Both the position numbers and the translations under genes were made by a program. The notes under the pieces are model-generated. The model worked only from the letters and a program-made list of their open reading frames with translations, was not told where the DNA came from and searched no databases. Of a stretch of DNA of 6,543 nucleotides, positions 1 through 6,405 are shown one piece after another. Numbering within the stretch: the first letter of the stretch is position 1; the number at the start of each line of letters is the position of its first letter. Origin of the DNA: an uncultured Eubacteriales bacterium (GTDB taxonomy: Bacteria; Bacillota; Clostridia; Lachnospirales; Anaerotignaceae); assembly GCA_900546215.1 (NCBI GenBank), contig URCD01000118.1, positions 1-6,543 on the forward strand. Reading direction: 5' to 3'.

Positions 1-1157
1 CCGCCGTACTCTATCTCAAGCTCTATTTCTTTATCGGGCGGCAGTATAACGGATATTTCCTTGGTGTTCATATCATCATTGTTCAAATCCTTAAAATCCA
101 TTTGTTCACCGTTGGCCTTAATTTCAAAGACCTTATATCCGGGATTAATCCGAAAAAGAGCTTCCTGTCCTTCTCCGCCGCTGTTTTTTATGTGGTATTT
201 GGCACTTCCGTACATTCTGCCGAGTTTCACGTCCGGCCTGGCATAAACATAGACAGAATCGCATATCAAATCCTCATTATAGTCATAGCCGTAGTAGGTG
301 TCATAGTCAATAAGCTCCTTGCTGTGATCCAAAAACGGCTGCTTCGCATAGGCGGTACCTCCCGAAACAAAAAGAATAACAGCCATTGCCGGTATTATCA
401 GCCTTCTTGAATTATGCAGGAATGATTTGAACGCACCCTTTCCGTAGCTTCTGACGCATAAAAATGAAATAAGCCACATACCGGATATTATCAGCATCCA
501 GAAAAGCCTGTTATACAACACCGTCATTAAAAGCCTGCTGTTTCCAAAATCGTCCGACATAACCCATACGCTGGGATTTATCCAGCGGAGAAGGTAATTA
601 TCATTCCATACCACAAGGCTTAAAACAGTTAAGACGATAAAGAGCGCAAGCGCCAAATCCAGCCTTTTAACAAACTGGTAAGACGCAGAAGAAATAAGCA
701 CTCCAAAAATAAGACATGGCAGCATAAATACAAGCCAGACAGCGATATAAAGACCCATGTCAAAAGTGTGGCCTAAATTGTAATATGTAAATGGCAGATG
801 CACAGCCATTGCCGCGGCCTGAGCCGCAACGCAGAACAGTATCAGCGCTGCGCACTGCACTGCTGAGATTTTTTTAGGGGACAAAACAGGCTCCAGCAGT
901 GTGTCCATTCTGTATTTATGAAGATATTCCATTTCATATACCGTCAGGAATGCCACTATAACAGAGCCAAAAAGCGTGCCCGCAAGCGCCTGGTTGGCGA
1001 GAAACATGCCCACCCTGCTGGTTGTGTAGCCGTCCTGTGTAAGTGATAAAAGAGGTCTGTATGCCTGATAGCCTAAAAACGGAGACAATATTATGAGCGC
1101 AAAGGCCGCTAGGGCTATCCTGCTTCTGAAAAGTCTTGACAGCTCGGCCTTAATCAT
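1..1157 (-). CDS. ABC-2-type transporter permease, possibly fused to an M1-peptidase-like domain (3' end off the window)
   Basis: This open frame enters from the left edge and has no stop in its 385 visible codons. Its ATG (1155-1157) overlaps the end of the ATPase gene by 8 bp (ATGATTAA), so it is translationally coupled and is the membrane partner of that ATPase. It begins MIKAELSRLFRSR, a cytoplasmic amphipathic start typical of ABC-2 permeases. About seven hydrophobic segments follow, near residues 14-34, 55-75, 99-120, 136-158, 168-184, 219-236 and 253-271. The last one ends SGGTAYA, and a soluble segment of at least 110 residues then lies outside the membrane. It contains YHIKN, GYKVFEIKANG and, at the edge, LPPDKEIELEIEYG. 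This rhythm resembles the N-terminal beta domain of M1 aminopeptidases, known to be fused to ABC permeases in some bacteria. The fusion is inferred; the HExxH site would lie beyond the window. The transported substrate is unknown. Confidence 0.85.
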   Translation of the reverse strand, partial: MIKAELSRLFRSRIALAAFALIILSPFLGYQAYRPLLSLTQDGYTTSRVGMFLANQALAGTLFGSVIVAFLTVYEMEYLHKYRMDTLLEPVLSPKKISAVQCAALILFCVAAQAAAMAVHLPFTYYNLGHTFDMGLYIAVWLVFMLPCLIFGVLISSASYQFVKRLDLALALFIVLTVLSLVVWNDNYLLRWINPSVWVMSDDFGNSRLLMTVLYNRLFWMLIISGMWLISFLCVRSYGKGAFKSFLHNSRRLIIPAMAVILFVSGGTAYAKQPFLDHSKELIDYDTYYGYDYNEDLICDSVYVYARPDVKLGRMYGSAKYHIKNSGGEGQEALFRINPGYKVFEIKANGEQMDFKDLNNDDMNTKEISVILPPDKEIELEIEYG

Positions 1158-2025
1158 TCTCATATATTCCGCCTCCTTCCGCTATGCAGTAAAGATAAGC
1201 GTCCTCAAGGGTCGGCTCCACTGTTTTGGCAAAGGATGGCATTATTTTTGATACTATACGGCATTTTATTCCTGACGCCGTATTTATTCTGGATGTAACA
1301 TGGTATCCTTCCTCTTTTTTCTCCCCTCCGTCCTCATAAAACACACCCACATGTCCCTGAGCCAGAGCTATGAGCTTTTCCGGCGTTCCGGCGAACAAAA
1401 TCTCTCCGCCGTTCATAACAATCAGCTTATTGCATACAGACTGCACATCCTCTATTATATGGGTTGACAGAAGTACAGCCTTATTCTGGGCAGTCTTTGA
1501 AAACAGGTTTCTGAAATGTATCCTTTCCTCCGGGTCAAGTCCCACGGTAGGCTCGTCAAAAATAAGCAGCGAGGGCTCGCCAAGCAGTGCCTGAGCTATA
1601 CCCACACGCTGACGCTGTCCTCCTGAAAGCGTTTTAATTCTTGCGTTTTTCTTTTCCTCAAGATTAGTTTCATTTATAACCCTGTCAATTTCACTTTTCA
1701 CATTTTTAATATTTTTCAGGGACGACATATAGTCAAGGAACTGGTACACGCTCAGCTCATCATAAAGACCAAATGACTGAGGCAGGTAGCCAAGCTTTGA
1801 CTTAAGCTGCTTTTCATGTTTCAGCAGAGGCCCACCGTTATAAAAAATTTCACCTCCTGTTGGTATAAGCCCCGCAGTTATCAGCTTCATAAGCGTTGTC
1901 TTTCCCGCCCCATTAGGCCCTAAAAGACCTATAAGGTTAGGGCTTTTTATTTCCAAATTGATATTTTCAAGCGCTTTTTTGCCTGACGGGTATGTCATGC
2001 TTACATTTTTTATCGCTATTTCCAT
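1150..2025 (-). CDS. ABC transporter ATP-binding protein
   Basis: This 291-residue nucleotide-binding subunit powers the permease encoded immediately downstream, on the cytoplasmic face of the membrane. All ATPase motifs are intact: Walker A GPNGAGKT (36-43), Q-loop Q83 in YLPQSFGLYDEL, signature LSGGQRQRVG (133-142), Walker B LLIFDEP (153-159), D-loop GLD (162-164) and switch His189 in LLSTHI. Length and motif style fit the DrrA/CcmA-like group of ABC-2 exporters. Residues after about 215 form a C-terminal extension of about 75 residues, usual for that group. The ATG at 2025 is preceded by a purine-rich AAGGGAAGATGAG stretch that serves as a somewhat distant ribosome binding site. The gene leads its operon and is separated from the histidine kinase gene by a terminator and about 125 bp of regulatory DNA. 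The adjacent two-component system suggests a stress- or peptide-responsive exporter, but no substrate can be read from the sequence. Confidence 0.95.
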   Translation of the reverse strand: MEIAIKNVSMTYPSGKKALENINLEIKSPNLIGLLGPNGAGKTTLMKLITAGLIPTGGEIFYNGGPLLKHEKQLKSKLGYLPQSFGLYDELSVYQFLDYMSSLKNIKNVKSEIDRVINETNLEEKKNARIKTLSGGQRQRVGIAQALLGEPSLLIFDEPTVGLDPEERIHFRNLFSKTAQNKAVLLSTHIIEDVQSVCNKLIVMNGGEILFAGTPEKLIALAQGHVGVFYEDGGEKKEEGYHVTSRINTASGIKCRIVSKIMPSFAKTVEPTLEDAYLYCIAEGGGIYEND

Positions 2026-2039
2026 TACTCATCTTCCCT

Positions 2040-2056
2040 TCATGTAGTTTACATGA
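2040..2056. promoter_or_regulatory. Perfect palindrome, candidate operator of the ABC operon
   Basis: TCATGTAGTTTACATGA has two 7-bp arms around a 3-bp centre. It lies 15-31 bp upstream of the ATPase start codon. It overlaps possible -10 sequences (TATCAT at 2053-2058) or falls in the leader, depending on which promoter is used. The size and symmetry suit a dimeric repressor. It is too short and AT-rich to be a likely terminator. No binding protein can be named. Confidence 0.45.
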
Positions 2057-2083
2057 TAGAGAATACAACTTTTCCTTGAAACG

Positions 2084-2091
2084 TTTATGCA
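2084..2091 (-). promoter_or_regulatory. Candidate -10 region of the ABC operon promoter
   Basis: The minus strand reads TGCATAAA, with a CATAAA hexamer (2084-2089) 7 nt downstream of the regulator-box-like repeat at 2097-2113. The geometry is similar to that of the response-regulator promoter, where the gap is 9 nt. Alternatives nearer the gene are TATTCT (2060-2065) and TATCAT (2053-2058). No good -35 hexamer is seen for any of them, which would fit an activator-dependent promoter. Confidence 0.3.
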
Positions 2092-2096
2092 TTAAA

Positions 2097-2118
2097 TATG
2101 GATTTTATATGAAGAAAA
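2097..2118 (-). promoter_or_regulatory. Candidate response-regulator box upstream of the ABC operon
   Basis: The minus strand contains TTCATATAAAATCCATA (2097-2113), preceded by TTTTC. It matches the element at 4367-4388 at 19 of 22 positions. TTCA and TCCA half-sites are spaced 11 bp apart, as in direct repeats bound by OmpR/PhoB-type regulators. It sits just downstream of the terminator of the two-component operon and just upstream of candidate -10 sequences. Part of the match (the TTTTC end) also serves as the terminator tail, so the meaningful core is the 17-nt part. Confidence 0.45.
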
Positions 2119-2142
2119 CCTTAAGGATTTCCTTAAGGTTTT
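2115..2142 (-). terminator. Rho-independent terminator after the histidine kinase gene
   Basis: A perfect 12-bp stem (2115-2126 with 2131-2142) closes a 4-nt loop and begins 8 nt past the kinase stop codon. Each arm carries the self-complementary octamer CCTTAAGG. On the minus strand the stem runs into TTTTCTTC. On the plus strand it runs into six T's, so it could stop transcription in both directions. It separates the two-component and ABC transcription units, perhaps incompletely because the minus-strand U-tract is short. Confidence 0.8.
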
Positions 2143-2150
2143 TTAACTCT

Positions 2151-3677
2151 CTAAACTATATTCATAATGAATTCAAATTTCACGCCGTTTTGTATATTTT
2201 CGATATTGCATTCAGCCGCATGCTGGTCGAGTATCAGCTTCACAATATACAGTCCAAGCCCGCTTCCCCCGGTTCTCCTGTTTCTGGACTGCTCTCCTCT
2301 GTAAAACGCCTCAAACAGATGCGGAAGCGCCCTTTCATCTATGGATGCACCTGTATTAATAATATCTATTGCGGCCCTTCCGTCAATTTTCGACGCTGAT
2401 ATTATAACACTTTCGCCTGCCTCCGAATAAAACGCCGCATTTGAAAACAAATTGTCCAAAGCCTTTGAAAGCAGCTTTTTATCGGCAGAAACATTCAGTC
2501 CATCCTCTATTTCGCATTTTAGGCTGAGCCCCTTCTGCTCAAACAGCTCCCCGTATTCCTCCGCCTTATCGGCAAGCCATTTTGATAAGTCCAGTGTTTC
2601 AAATCTTGCCTTGAAAGCAGAGGCCTCCATTCTCGAAACCGATAAAATTTCCTGAACCATGCTTTCCATTCTGTTGGCTGTATCTAAAGCCCTGACAAGG
2701 TATTTATCCCTGTCGCTGTAAGCCCCGATATTTTCAATCATGCCTTCAAGCTGACCCTTTATTACGGTCAGAGGCGTTTTAAGCTCATGCGAAACAGCCG
2801 AGAAAAATTCGGTCCTTTCATTTTCCAGCTGTCTTTCCCTCTCTATATCGTTTTTAAGAGTTTCGTTGGCGCTTTTCAGCTCTCCAAGCGCCTCCGACAG
2901 CTTTTGTGAAAGCTCGTTAAGGCTTCTTCCAAGCGTTCCAATCTCATCAAGCCTGCTTTCGTCACATAGCCAGTCAAACTCCAGCGAGGCCATCTTCTTT
3001 GAAACGTTATTCAGCTTGACAATGGGTCTGGTAATATATCTTGAATAAAACAGCGCTCCGAAAAACGATATAGCTATAACAGCAATAACAATCCACGGCG
3101 CAATCTGCCCAAGCGCCTCTATGGTCTGATTAACTGCCTTTATATTATTTGTTATTACAAGGGAGTATACCGTACTGTCGCCCAGAAAGGAAAACTGGTA
3201 GTTCTGTCCGCTTGACATTGTCACCGCTGAGGCCACATCTGATTCCACATGTGTTTGCACATCTGATGCAACTGCGATATCGACATTATCAGACACCTTT
3301 TCGCTTCCGTTATCCTCAGCCAGGCTTCCACTCTGAACCTCCGCCGATGTTACCGTAATCCACATAACACCCGAATCAACAACCTTAACCGTCGAAAGGG
3401 GGACAAAGTTATTCTTTTCATCATAAACAGTCACGTCGCAGCCGTTTTCGACAATAAACTTGTCTATAATTTCCCCTCCGTCCTCAAATTTGACATTTTC
3501 AAGGTCATTAATAAGCTTATCGGTCTTTTCCGCTATTTTATCGCTTTCAATAGTAGTATATGTAATAGGCGTAACCCACGCAATGAAGCCGTATGTAAAC
3601 ATGCACGCGGCCGCAAGCATTGACGCCGTGATAAAAAATATTCTGGCGTTCAGGCTTCCTCTAATTTTCTTTATCAA
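2151..3677 (-). CDS. Membrane sensor histidine kinase
   Basis: This kinase of the two-component system senses a signal outside the membrane and phosphorylates the response regulator encoded just upstream. From the TTG at 3677 it is 508 residues. TM1 spans about 13-35, the extracytoplasmic sensor 37-192, TM2 194-212, and a HAMP linker about 213-264 with RPI at its start. The dimerisation H-box is FFSAVSHELKTPL with phospho-accepting His297. The ATP-binding domain has an N-box (LDNLFSNAAFYS, 407-418), G1-like DIINTG (438-443), an F-box (LFEAFYRGEQ) and G2 GGSGLGL (470-476), so it should be active. An earlier in-frame TTG at 3689 touches the GAGGAG ribosome binding site directly. The TTG at 3677 has 12 nt spacing and gives a natural MIKKIRGSLN start, so I prefer it. 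The gene overlaps the regulator by 17 bp. The sensor contains a Ser/Val/Asp-rich low-complexity stretch (about 114-159). Confidence 0.93.
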   Translation of the reverse strand: MIKKIRGSLNARIFFITASMLAAACMFTYGFIAWVTPITYTTIESDKIAEKTDKLINDLENVKFEDGGEIIDKFIVENGCDVTVYDEKNNFVPLSTVKVVDSGVMWITVTSAEVQSGSLAEDNGSEKVSDNVDIAVASDVQTHVESDVASAVTMSSGQNYQFSFLGDSTVYSLVITNNIKAVNQTIEALGQIAPWIVIAVIAISFFGALFYSRYITRPIVKLNNVSKKMASLEFDWLCDESRLDEIGTLGRSLNELSQKLSEALGELKSANETLKNDIERERQLENERTEFFSAVSHELKTPLTVIKGQLEGMIENIGAYSDRDKYLVRALDTANRMESMVQEILSVSRMEASAFKARFETLDLSKWLADKAEEYGELFEQKGLSLKCEIEDGLNVSADKKLLSKALDNLFSNAAFYSEAGESVIISASKIDGRAAIDIINTGASIDERALPHLFEAFYRGEQSRNRRTGGSGLGLYIVKLILDQHAAECNIENIQNGVKFEFIMNIV

Positions 3678-4326
3678 TTCGGTATCCAACTCCTCTTATC
3701 GTATCAATATAGTTTACTCCCAGCTTTTTACGCAGGTTTTTAATATGTGAATCTACAATTCTCTCGTCCCCATAAAAATCATATCCCCACAGCTTATCCA
3801 GCAGCTGTGGTCTGGTCAATACCCTTCCCTGATTTCTTAAAAGCTCCTCAAGCAGTTCAAATTCCTTTTGTGTGACCTCTATCAGGCCGCCGTTTACAAA
3901 AACCTTATGCCCATCCGTATCTATGGTCACCGATTTATAGGAAATAAGCCCGTTTTCCATTCTGTTTTCACATCTTCTGAAAACAGCTGCTATTTTCTTA
4001 ATAAGCACCTTCATAGAAAATGGCTTGGTAATATAGTCATCTATTTTAAGGTCAAAGCCCTTTACCTGATTATCCTCACTGTCAAGCGCAGTAAGCATTA
4101 TTATTGGCACATTTGAACGGCTGCGTATAAATTCACAGACGCCGTATCCGTCTATTTTTGGTATCATAATATCCAGCAAAACCATATCAAAGCTATCGCT
4201 TCCAAATAATTCAAGCGCCTGCACCCCATCCGCTGCCAGACTGGTTTTATATCCCGCATCATTTAAAAAATTTTCCAAAAGCTCCTGAATATCCGCCTCA
4301 TCTTCTACAACAAGTATATTTTTCAA
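3661..4326 (-). CDS. OmpR/PhoB-family response regulator
   Basis: This 221-residue DNA-binding regulator is the partner of the overlapping kinase. The receiver domain (1-115) shows acidic residues E8 and D9 (VVEDEAD), phospho-acceptor Asp52 in VLLDIMIPKIDG, Thr79 (MLTALD) and Lys101 in YITKPF. The usual GADDY element reads KIDDY here. The winged-helix domain (about 125-219) has EVTQKEFELLELL-like helices, RVLTRPQLLDKLWGYDF, the recognition-helix region ERIVDSHIKNLRKKLG and the wing IRGVGYRI. The frame stays open up to an ATG at 4365, but I place the start at the TTG at 4326. It is preceded by AGGGGGTG at a 6-nt gap and gives the canonical MKNILVVEDEAD start. A longer product would add unrelated N-terminal residues and place its ATG upstream of the predicted transcription start. 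The regulator probably controls its own operon and the neighbouring ABC operon through the shared box. Confidence 0.95.
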   Translation of the reverse strand: MKNILVVEDEADIQELLENFLNDAGYKTSLAADGVQALELFGSDSFDMVLLDIMIPKIDGYGVCEFIRSRSNVPIIMLTALDSEDNQVKGFDLKIDDYITKPFSMKVLIKKIAAVFRRCENRMENGLISYKSVTIDTDGHKVFVNGGLIEVTQKEFELLEELLRNQGRVLTRPQLLDKLWGYDFYGDERIVDSHIKNLRKKLGVNYIDTIRGVGYRIDKEN

Positions 4327-4331
4327 AAAGA

Positions 4332-4339
4332 CACCCCCT
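4332..4339 (-). promoter_or_regulatory. Ribosome binding site fixing the TTG start of the response regulator
   Basis: The minus strand reads AGGGGGTG, 5-7 nt before the TTG at 4326. No comparable site precedes the ATG at 4365, so this site decides the start codon. Confidence 0.8.
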
Positions 4340-4351
4340 GTATATATGATG

Positions 4352-4360
4352 AGTATAACA
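4352..4360 (-). promoter_or_regulatory. Extended -10 promoter of the two-component operon
   Basis: The minus strand reads TGTTATACT: a TG extension plus TATACT (5/6 to consensus). A good -35 hexamer is missing. The expected -35 zone is occupied by the repeat element at 4367-4383, which suggests activation by the regulator itself. The predicted transcript would start near 4345, leaving a leader of about 20 nt that just holds the ribosome binding site. Confidence 0.6.
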
Positions 4361-4366
4361 TACAAG

Positions 4367-4388
4367 TTTGAATTTTATGTGAAGAAAA
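4367..4388 (-). promoter_or_regulatory. Candidate response-regulator box of the two-component operon
   Basis: The minus-strand core TTCACATAAAATTCAAA (4367-4383) carries two TTCA half-sites 11 bp apart, one helical turn. It ends 9 nt upstream of the -10 hexamer and so covers the -35 region. A near copy lies at 2097-2118 before the ABC operon (19/22 identical). The position and pitch fit autoregulation by an OmpR-family protein. This is an inference from sequence only. Confidence 0.45.
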
Positions 4389-4392
4389 ATAA

Positions 4393-4415
4393 AAGAAGCG
4401 GATTAACCGCTTCTT
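4393..4415 (-). terminator. Rho-independent terminator after the amidohydrolase gene
   Basis: A 9-bp perfect stem (4393-4401 with 4407-4415) with a 5-nt loop starts a few nt past the amidohydrolase stop. On the minus strand it is followed by CTTTTATTTTTC, with the arm AAGCGG/CCGCTT giving a GC-containing core. It ends the TetR/amidohydrolase unit before the two-component promoter. Confidence 0.85.
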
Positions 4416-4418
4416 CTG

Positions 4419-5771
4419 CTACTTTATAAGCTCTTTCACTTTCTTATTTGCCGCCTTGGCAATTTCCTCTTCGTCTATTCCCTTAAGCCTTCCCGCCTCG
4501 CATACAAGCTTTCCGTTTATAAACACATAATCAGCCGGCTTTGAATATCCCACCGTCGCTAAAATTCCCGCCGGATCCGTAAATGTTCCGGCTAGCTCAA
4601 GGCTTTCAGCGTCAATAGCAAACATATCAGCGGCCGCGCCAGGCTTAAGGCTTCCTATATCATCTCTTCCAAGTATCTGCGCGCTCCCCGCCGTAGCTAA
4701 TTTAAGGATTTCAGCTCCAGATGGCGCCTTACTGCTGTATGTGAGCCTGTGAAGCAAATAAGCAGCTCTCATTTCCGCCATTAAATTTGAACAGTCATTT
4801 GACGCGCTTCCGTCAACAGCTAATCCAACCTTTACACCCATATCAAGCATTTCGGGCACTCTGCACACTCCTGAAGCCAGCTTCATGTTAGACACAGGGC
4901 AGTGGGCAACGCCTGTCCCCGTTTTTGCCAGCAGCTTAAGCTCATCATCATTGAAATGTATTCCATGGGCGTACCATACGTCACTTCCCGTCCAGCCGAC
5001 AGACTCCATAAACTCAAGCGGCCTCATTCCCAGCTTGGAAATGCAGAAGCTTTCCTCGTCCTTTGTCTCGGCAACATGGGTATGCAGCCTTACTCCCAGC
5101 CTTCTTGCCAGCTCAGCCGATTCTTCAAGCAGCTTTGGCGTCACGCTAAAAGGAGAGCACGGAGCAAACGCGACTCTGTGCATAGCAAGCCTTGATCTGT
5201 CATGGTATTTTTCAGCCAGTCTTTTGCTGTCACTCAAAATCGTATCGACATCCTGAACTAAATCATCCGGAGGAAGCCCACCGTCCTTTTTGCCAAGGGA
5301 CATGCTTCCCCTTGAAGCATAAAACCTGATTCCAAGCTTATCTGCCGCTTCAAACTGTCTGTCAATGAAATATTCGGAATTATTCCTTGGAAACACATAG
5401 TGATGGTCAAAGCATGTGGTACAGCCATATTTAATGAGTTCTCCCATACCAACCAGAGAGCTTAGGTAAATTGTCTCCTCGTCTATCCCCCTCCATATTT
5501 CATAGAGTGTTGTAAGCCAGTCAAACAGCTCCATTTTCTGTACCTTAAGCAAATTTCTTGTAAAGGTCTGATATAGATGATGATGTGTATTTACGAGCCC
5601 GGGATATATGTATTTTCCGGTCATATCATAGCATTCGTCTGCCTTCAAATCCACAGTCCCTATGGAGATTATTTCTCCGTCTCTTATATACATATCCGCA
5701 TTATAATATATTTTGTTTTCTTCATCACAGCTTATTATACCTGAAGCGTTTTTAAGCAGAACGGTTCCCAT
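4419..5771 (-). CDS. Amidohydrolase, probable 8-oxoguanine deaminase
   Basis: This 450-residue cytosolic enzyme of the amidohydrolase superfamily (ATZ/TRZ-like) is expected to hydrolyse 8-oxoguanine to urate and ammonia, removing an oxidised purine or salvaging nitrogen. Metal and catalytic residues are present: HxH in NTHHHLYQ (H63, H65), HTHVAE (H232, E235), YAHGIHF (H269) and the active-site Asp in VDGSASND (D320). Stretches such as ELFDWLTTLY, RGSMSLG, DGGLPP, APCSPFSVTP, FMESVGW and HCPVSNMKLASG match my recollection of characterised 8-oxoguanine deaminases closely. Length is normal for the family. Related hydroxydechloroatrazine- or guanine-deaminase-like activities cannot be excluded. 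The ATG at 5771 lies 11 nt after the TetR stop and has an AGGAGG site that overlaps that stop codon, so the two genes are co-transcribed and probably coupled. Confidence 0.88.
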   Translation of the reverse strand: MGTVLLKNASGIISCDEENKIYYNADMYIRDGEIISIGTVDLKADECYDMTGKYIYPGLVNTHHHLYQTFTRNLLKVQKMELFDWLTTLYEIWRGIDEETIYLSSLVGMGELIKYGCTTCFDHHYVFPRNNSEYFIDRQFEAADKLGIRFYASRGSMSLGKKDGGLPPDDLVQDVDTILSDSKRLAEKYHDRSRLAMHRVAFAPCSPFSVTPKLLEESAELARRLGVRLHTHVAETKDEESFCISKLGMRPLEFMESVGWTGSDVWYAHGIHFNDDELKLLAKTGTGVAHCPVSNMKLASGVCRVPEMLDMGVKVGLAVDGSASNDCSNLMAEMRAAYLLHRLTYSSKAPSGAEILKLATAGSAQILGRDDIGSLKPGAAADMFAIDAESLELAGTFTDPAGILATVGYSKPADYVFINGKLVCEAGRLKGIDEEEIAKAANKKVKELIK

Positions 5772-5778
5772 AGCTTTT

Positions 5779-5784
5779 CCTCCT
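5779..5784 (-). promoter_or_regulatory. Ribosome binding site of the amidohydrolase overlapping the TetR stop codon
   Basis: The minus strand reads TAGGAGGAAAAGCTATG. The TAG stop of the repressor gene forms the first bases of the AGGAGG site, which lies 7 nt before the amidohydrolase ATG. This arrangement favours re-initiation by the same ribosomes. Confidence 0.85.
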
Positions 5785-6361
5785 ATTTCACTATAAAATC
5801 ACAAACACTGTTAATCATTATTTTCTGGGCGTACCAATATCCCTTCATATCCGCATTTAATACCGTAAAAGCCAGATTTTTAATTGTATTCACGGCATCC
5901 TCATCCGTCACAAGCAGCTTTATTCCCGAAAATTTTATTACCTCATTTATGTGGATCTCATCTCCATGGTATCTGTCCATAAGTTCTGTGCCGTCAATAT
6001 TCTCCAAAAGCTGCGGCAGGTCTTCTTTAATAAATTTCATAACAGAGTACTTATACATCATTACACATGCCTGCAAAATGGCCTTCGCAGCCTTACTCTT
6101 ATAGGACATGCCATTATTTTGAATAAGACATTCCAGCGCCGTGCCATAAATTTCAGTATGCCAGTCCTCGACCACTTCAAGGAAAAGCTCATCTTTAGAC
6201 TTAAAAAAATTATAGAAAGCTCCCTTTGATATACCAGCGTATGCAACAAGGCTGTCAACAGATGTTTTTTTCATGCCAATCTCAGCCGCTGAGATTATTG
6301 CGCCCTCTTTTAGCTTTTCCGCTATTTCGTCTTTTTTGTTTTTACTAAATGGAATTGCCAT
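5783..6361 (-). CDS. TetR/AcrR-family transcriptional regulator
   Basis: This 192-residue repressor-type protein heads the operon with the amidohydrolase. The N-terminal DNA-binding domain spans about residues 9-58: an amphipathic first helix (KKDEIAEKLKEGAIISAAE), then a helix-turn-helix with TSVDSLVAYAGISKGAFYNFFKSKDELF, a classic TetR signature. The rest is a poorly conserved, mostly helical ligand-binding region with no recognisable specificity. A GTG at 6370 in the same frame would add three residues. I prefer the ATG at 6361 because AAAGGTGAG lies just before it and overlaps that GTG. The protein most likely regulates its own operon and responds to a purine-like or other small ligand, but this rests only on gene order. 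Confidence 0.93.
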   Translation of the reverse strand: MAIPFSKNKKDEIAEKLKEGAIISAAEIGMKKTSVDSLVAYAGISKGAFYNFFKSKDELFLEVVEDWHTEIYGTALECLIQNNGMSYKSKAAKAILQACVMMYKYSVMKFIKEDLPQLLENIDGTELMDRYHGDEIHINEVIKFSGIKLLVTDEDAVNTIKNLAFTVLNADMKGYWYAQKIMINSVCDFIVK

Positions 6362-6365
6362 AAAA

Positions 6366-6374
6366 CTCACCTTT
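6366..6374 (-). promoter_or_regulatory. Ribosome binding site deciding the TetR start
   Basis: The minus strand reads AAAGGTGAG, 4 nt before the ATG at 6361. It includes the upstream GTG, which therefore is more likely part of the binding site than the start codon. Confidence 0.7.
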
Positions 6375-6405
6375 AATGACCAGATTTTTAATTGCAGTCA
6401 TATAG

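Noticed and set aside
61..3750. Several plus-strand open frames of 60-135 codons across the left half
   Set aside because: They lie opposite strongly supported minus-strand genes, have no ribosome binding sites or recognisable domains, and look like antisense shadows.
4327..4365. Upstream ATG at 4365 as start of the response regulator
   Set aside because: It would add 13 residues not found in this family, has no ribosome binding site, and lies upstream of the predicted transcription start.
4885..5256. Plus-strand open frames of up to 123 codons opposite the amidohydrolase
   Set aside because: They run antisense to a gene with intact catalytic motifs, and their translations show no plausible protein features.
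6376..6401. Inverted repeat ATGAC ... GTCAT in the TetR leader as a TetR operator
   Set aside because: The arms are only 5 bp with a 16-bp spacer and AT-rich surroundings. Chance is likely, so it was not listed as a feature.
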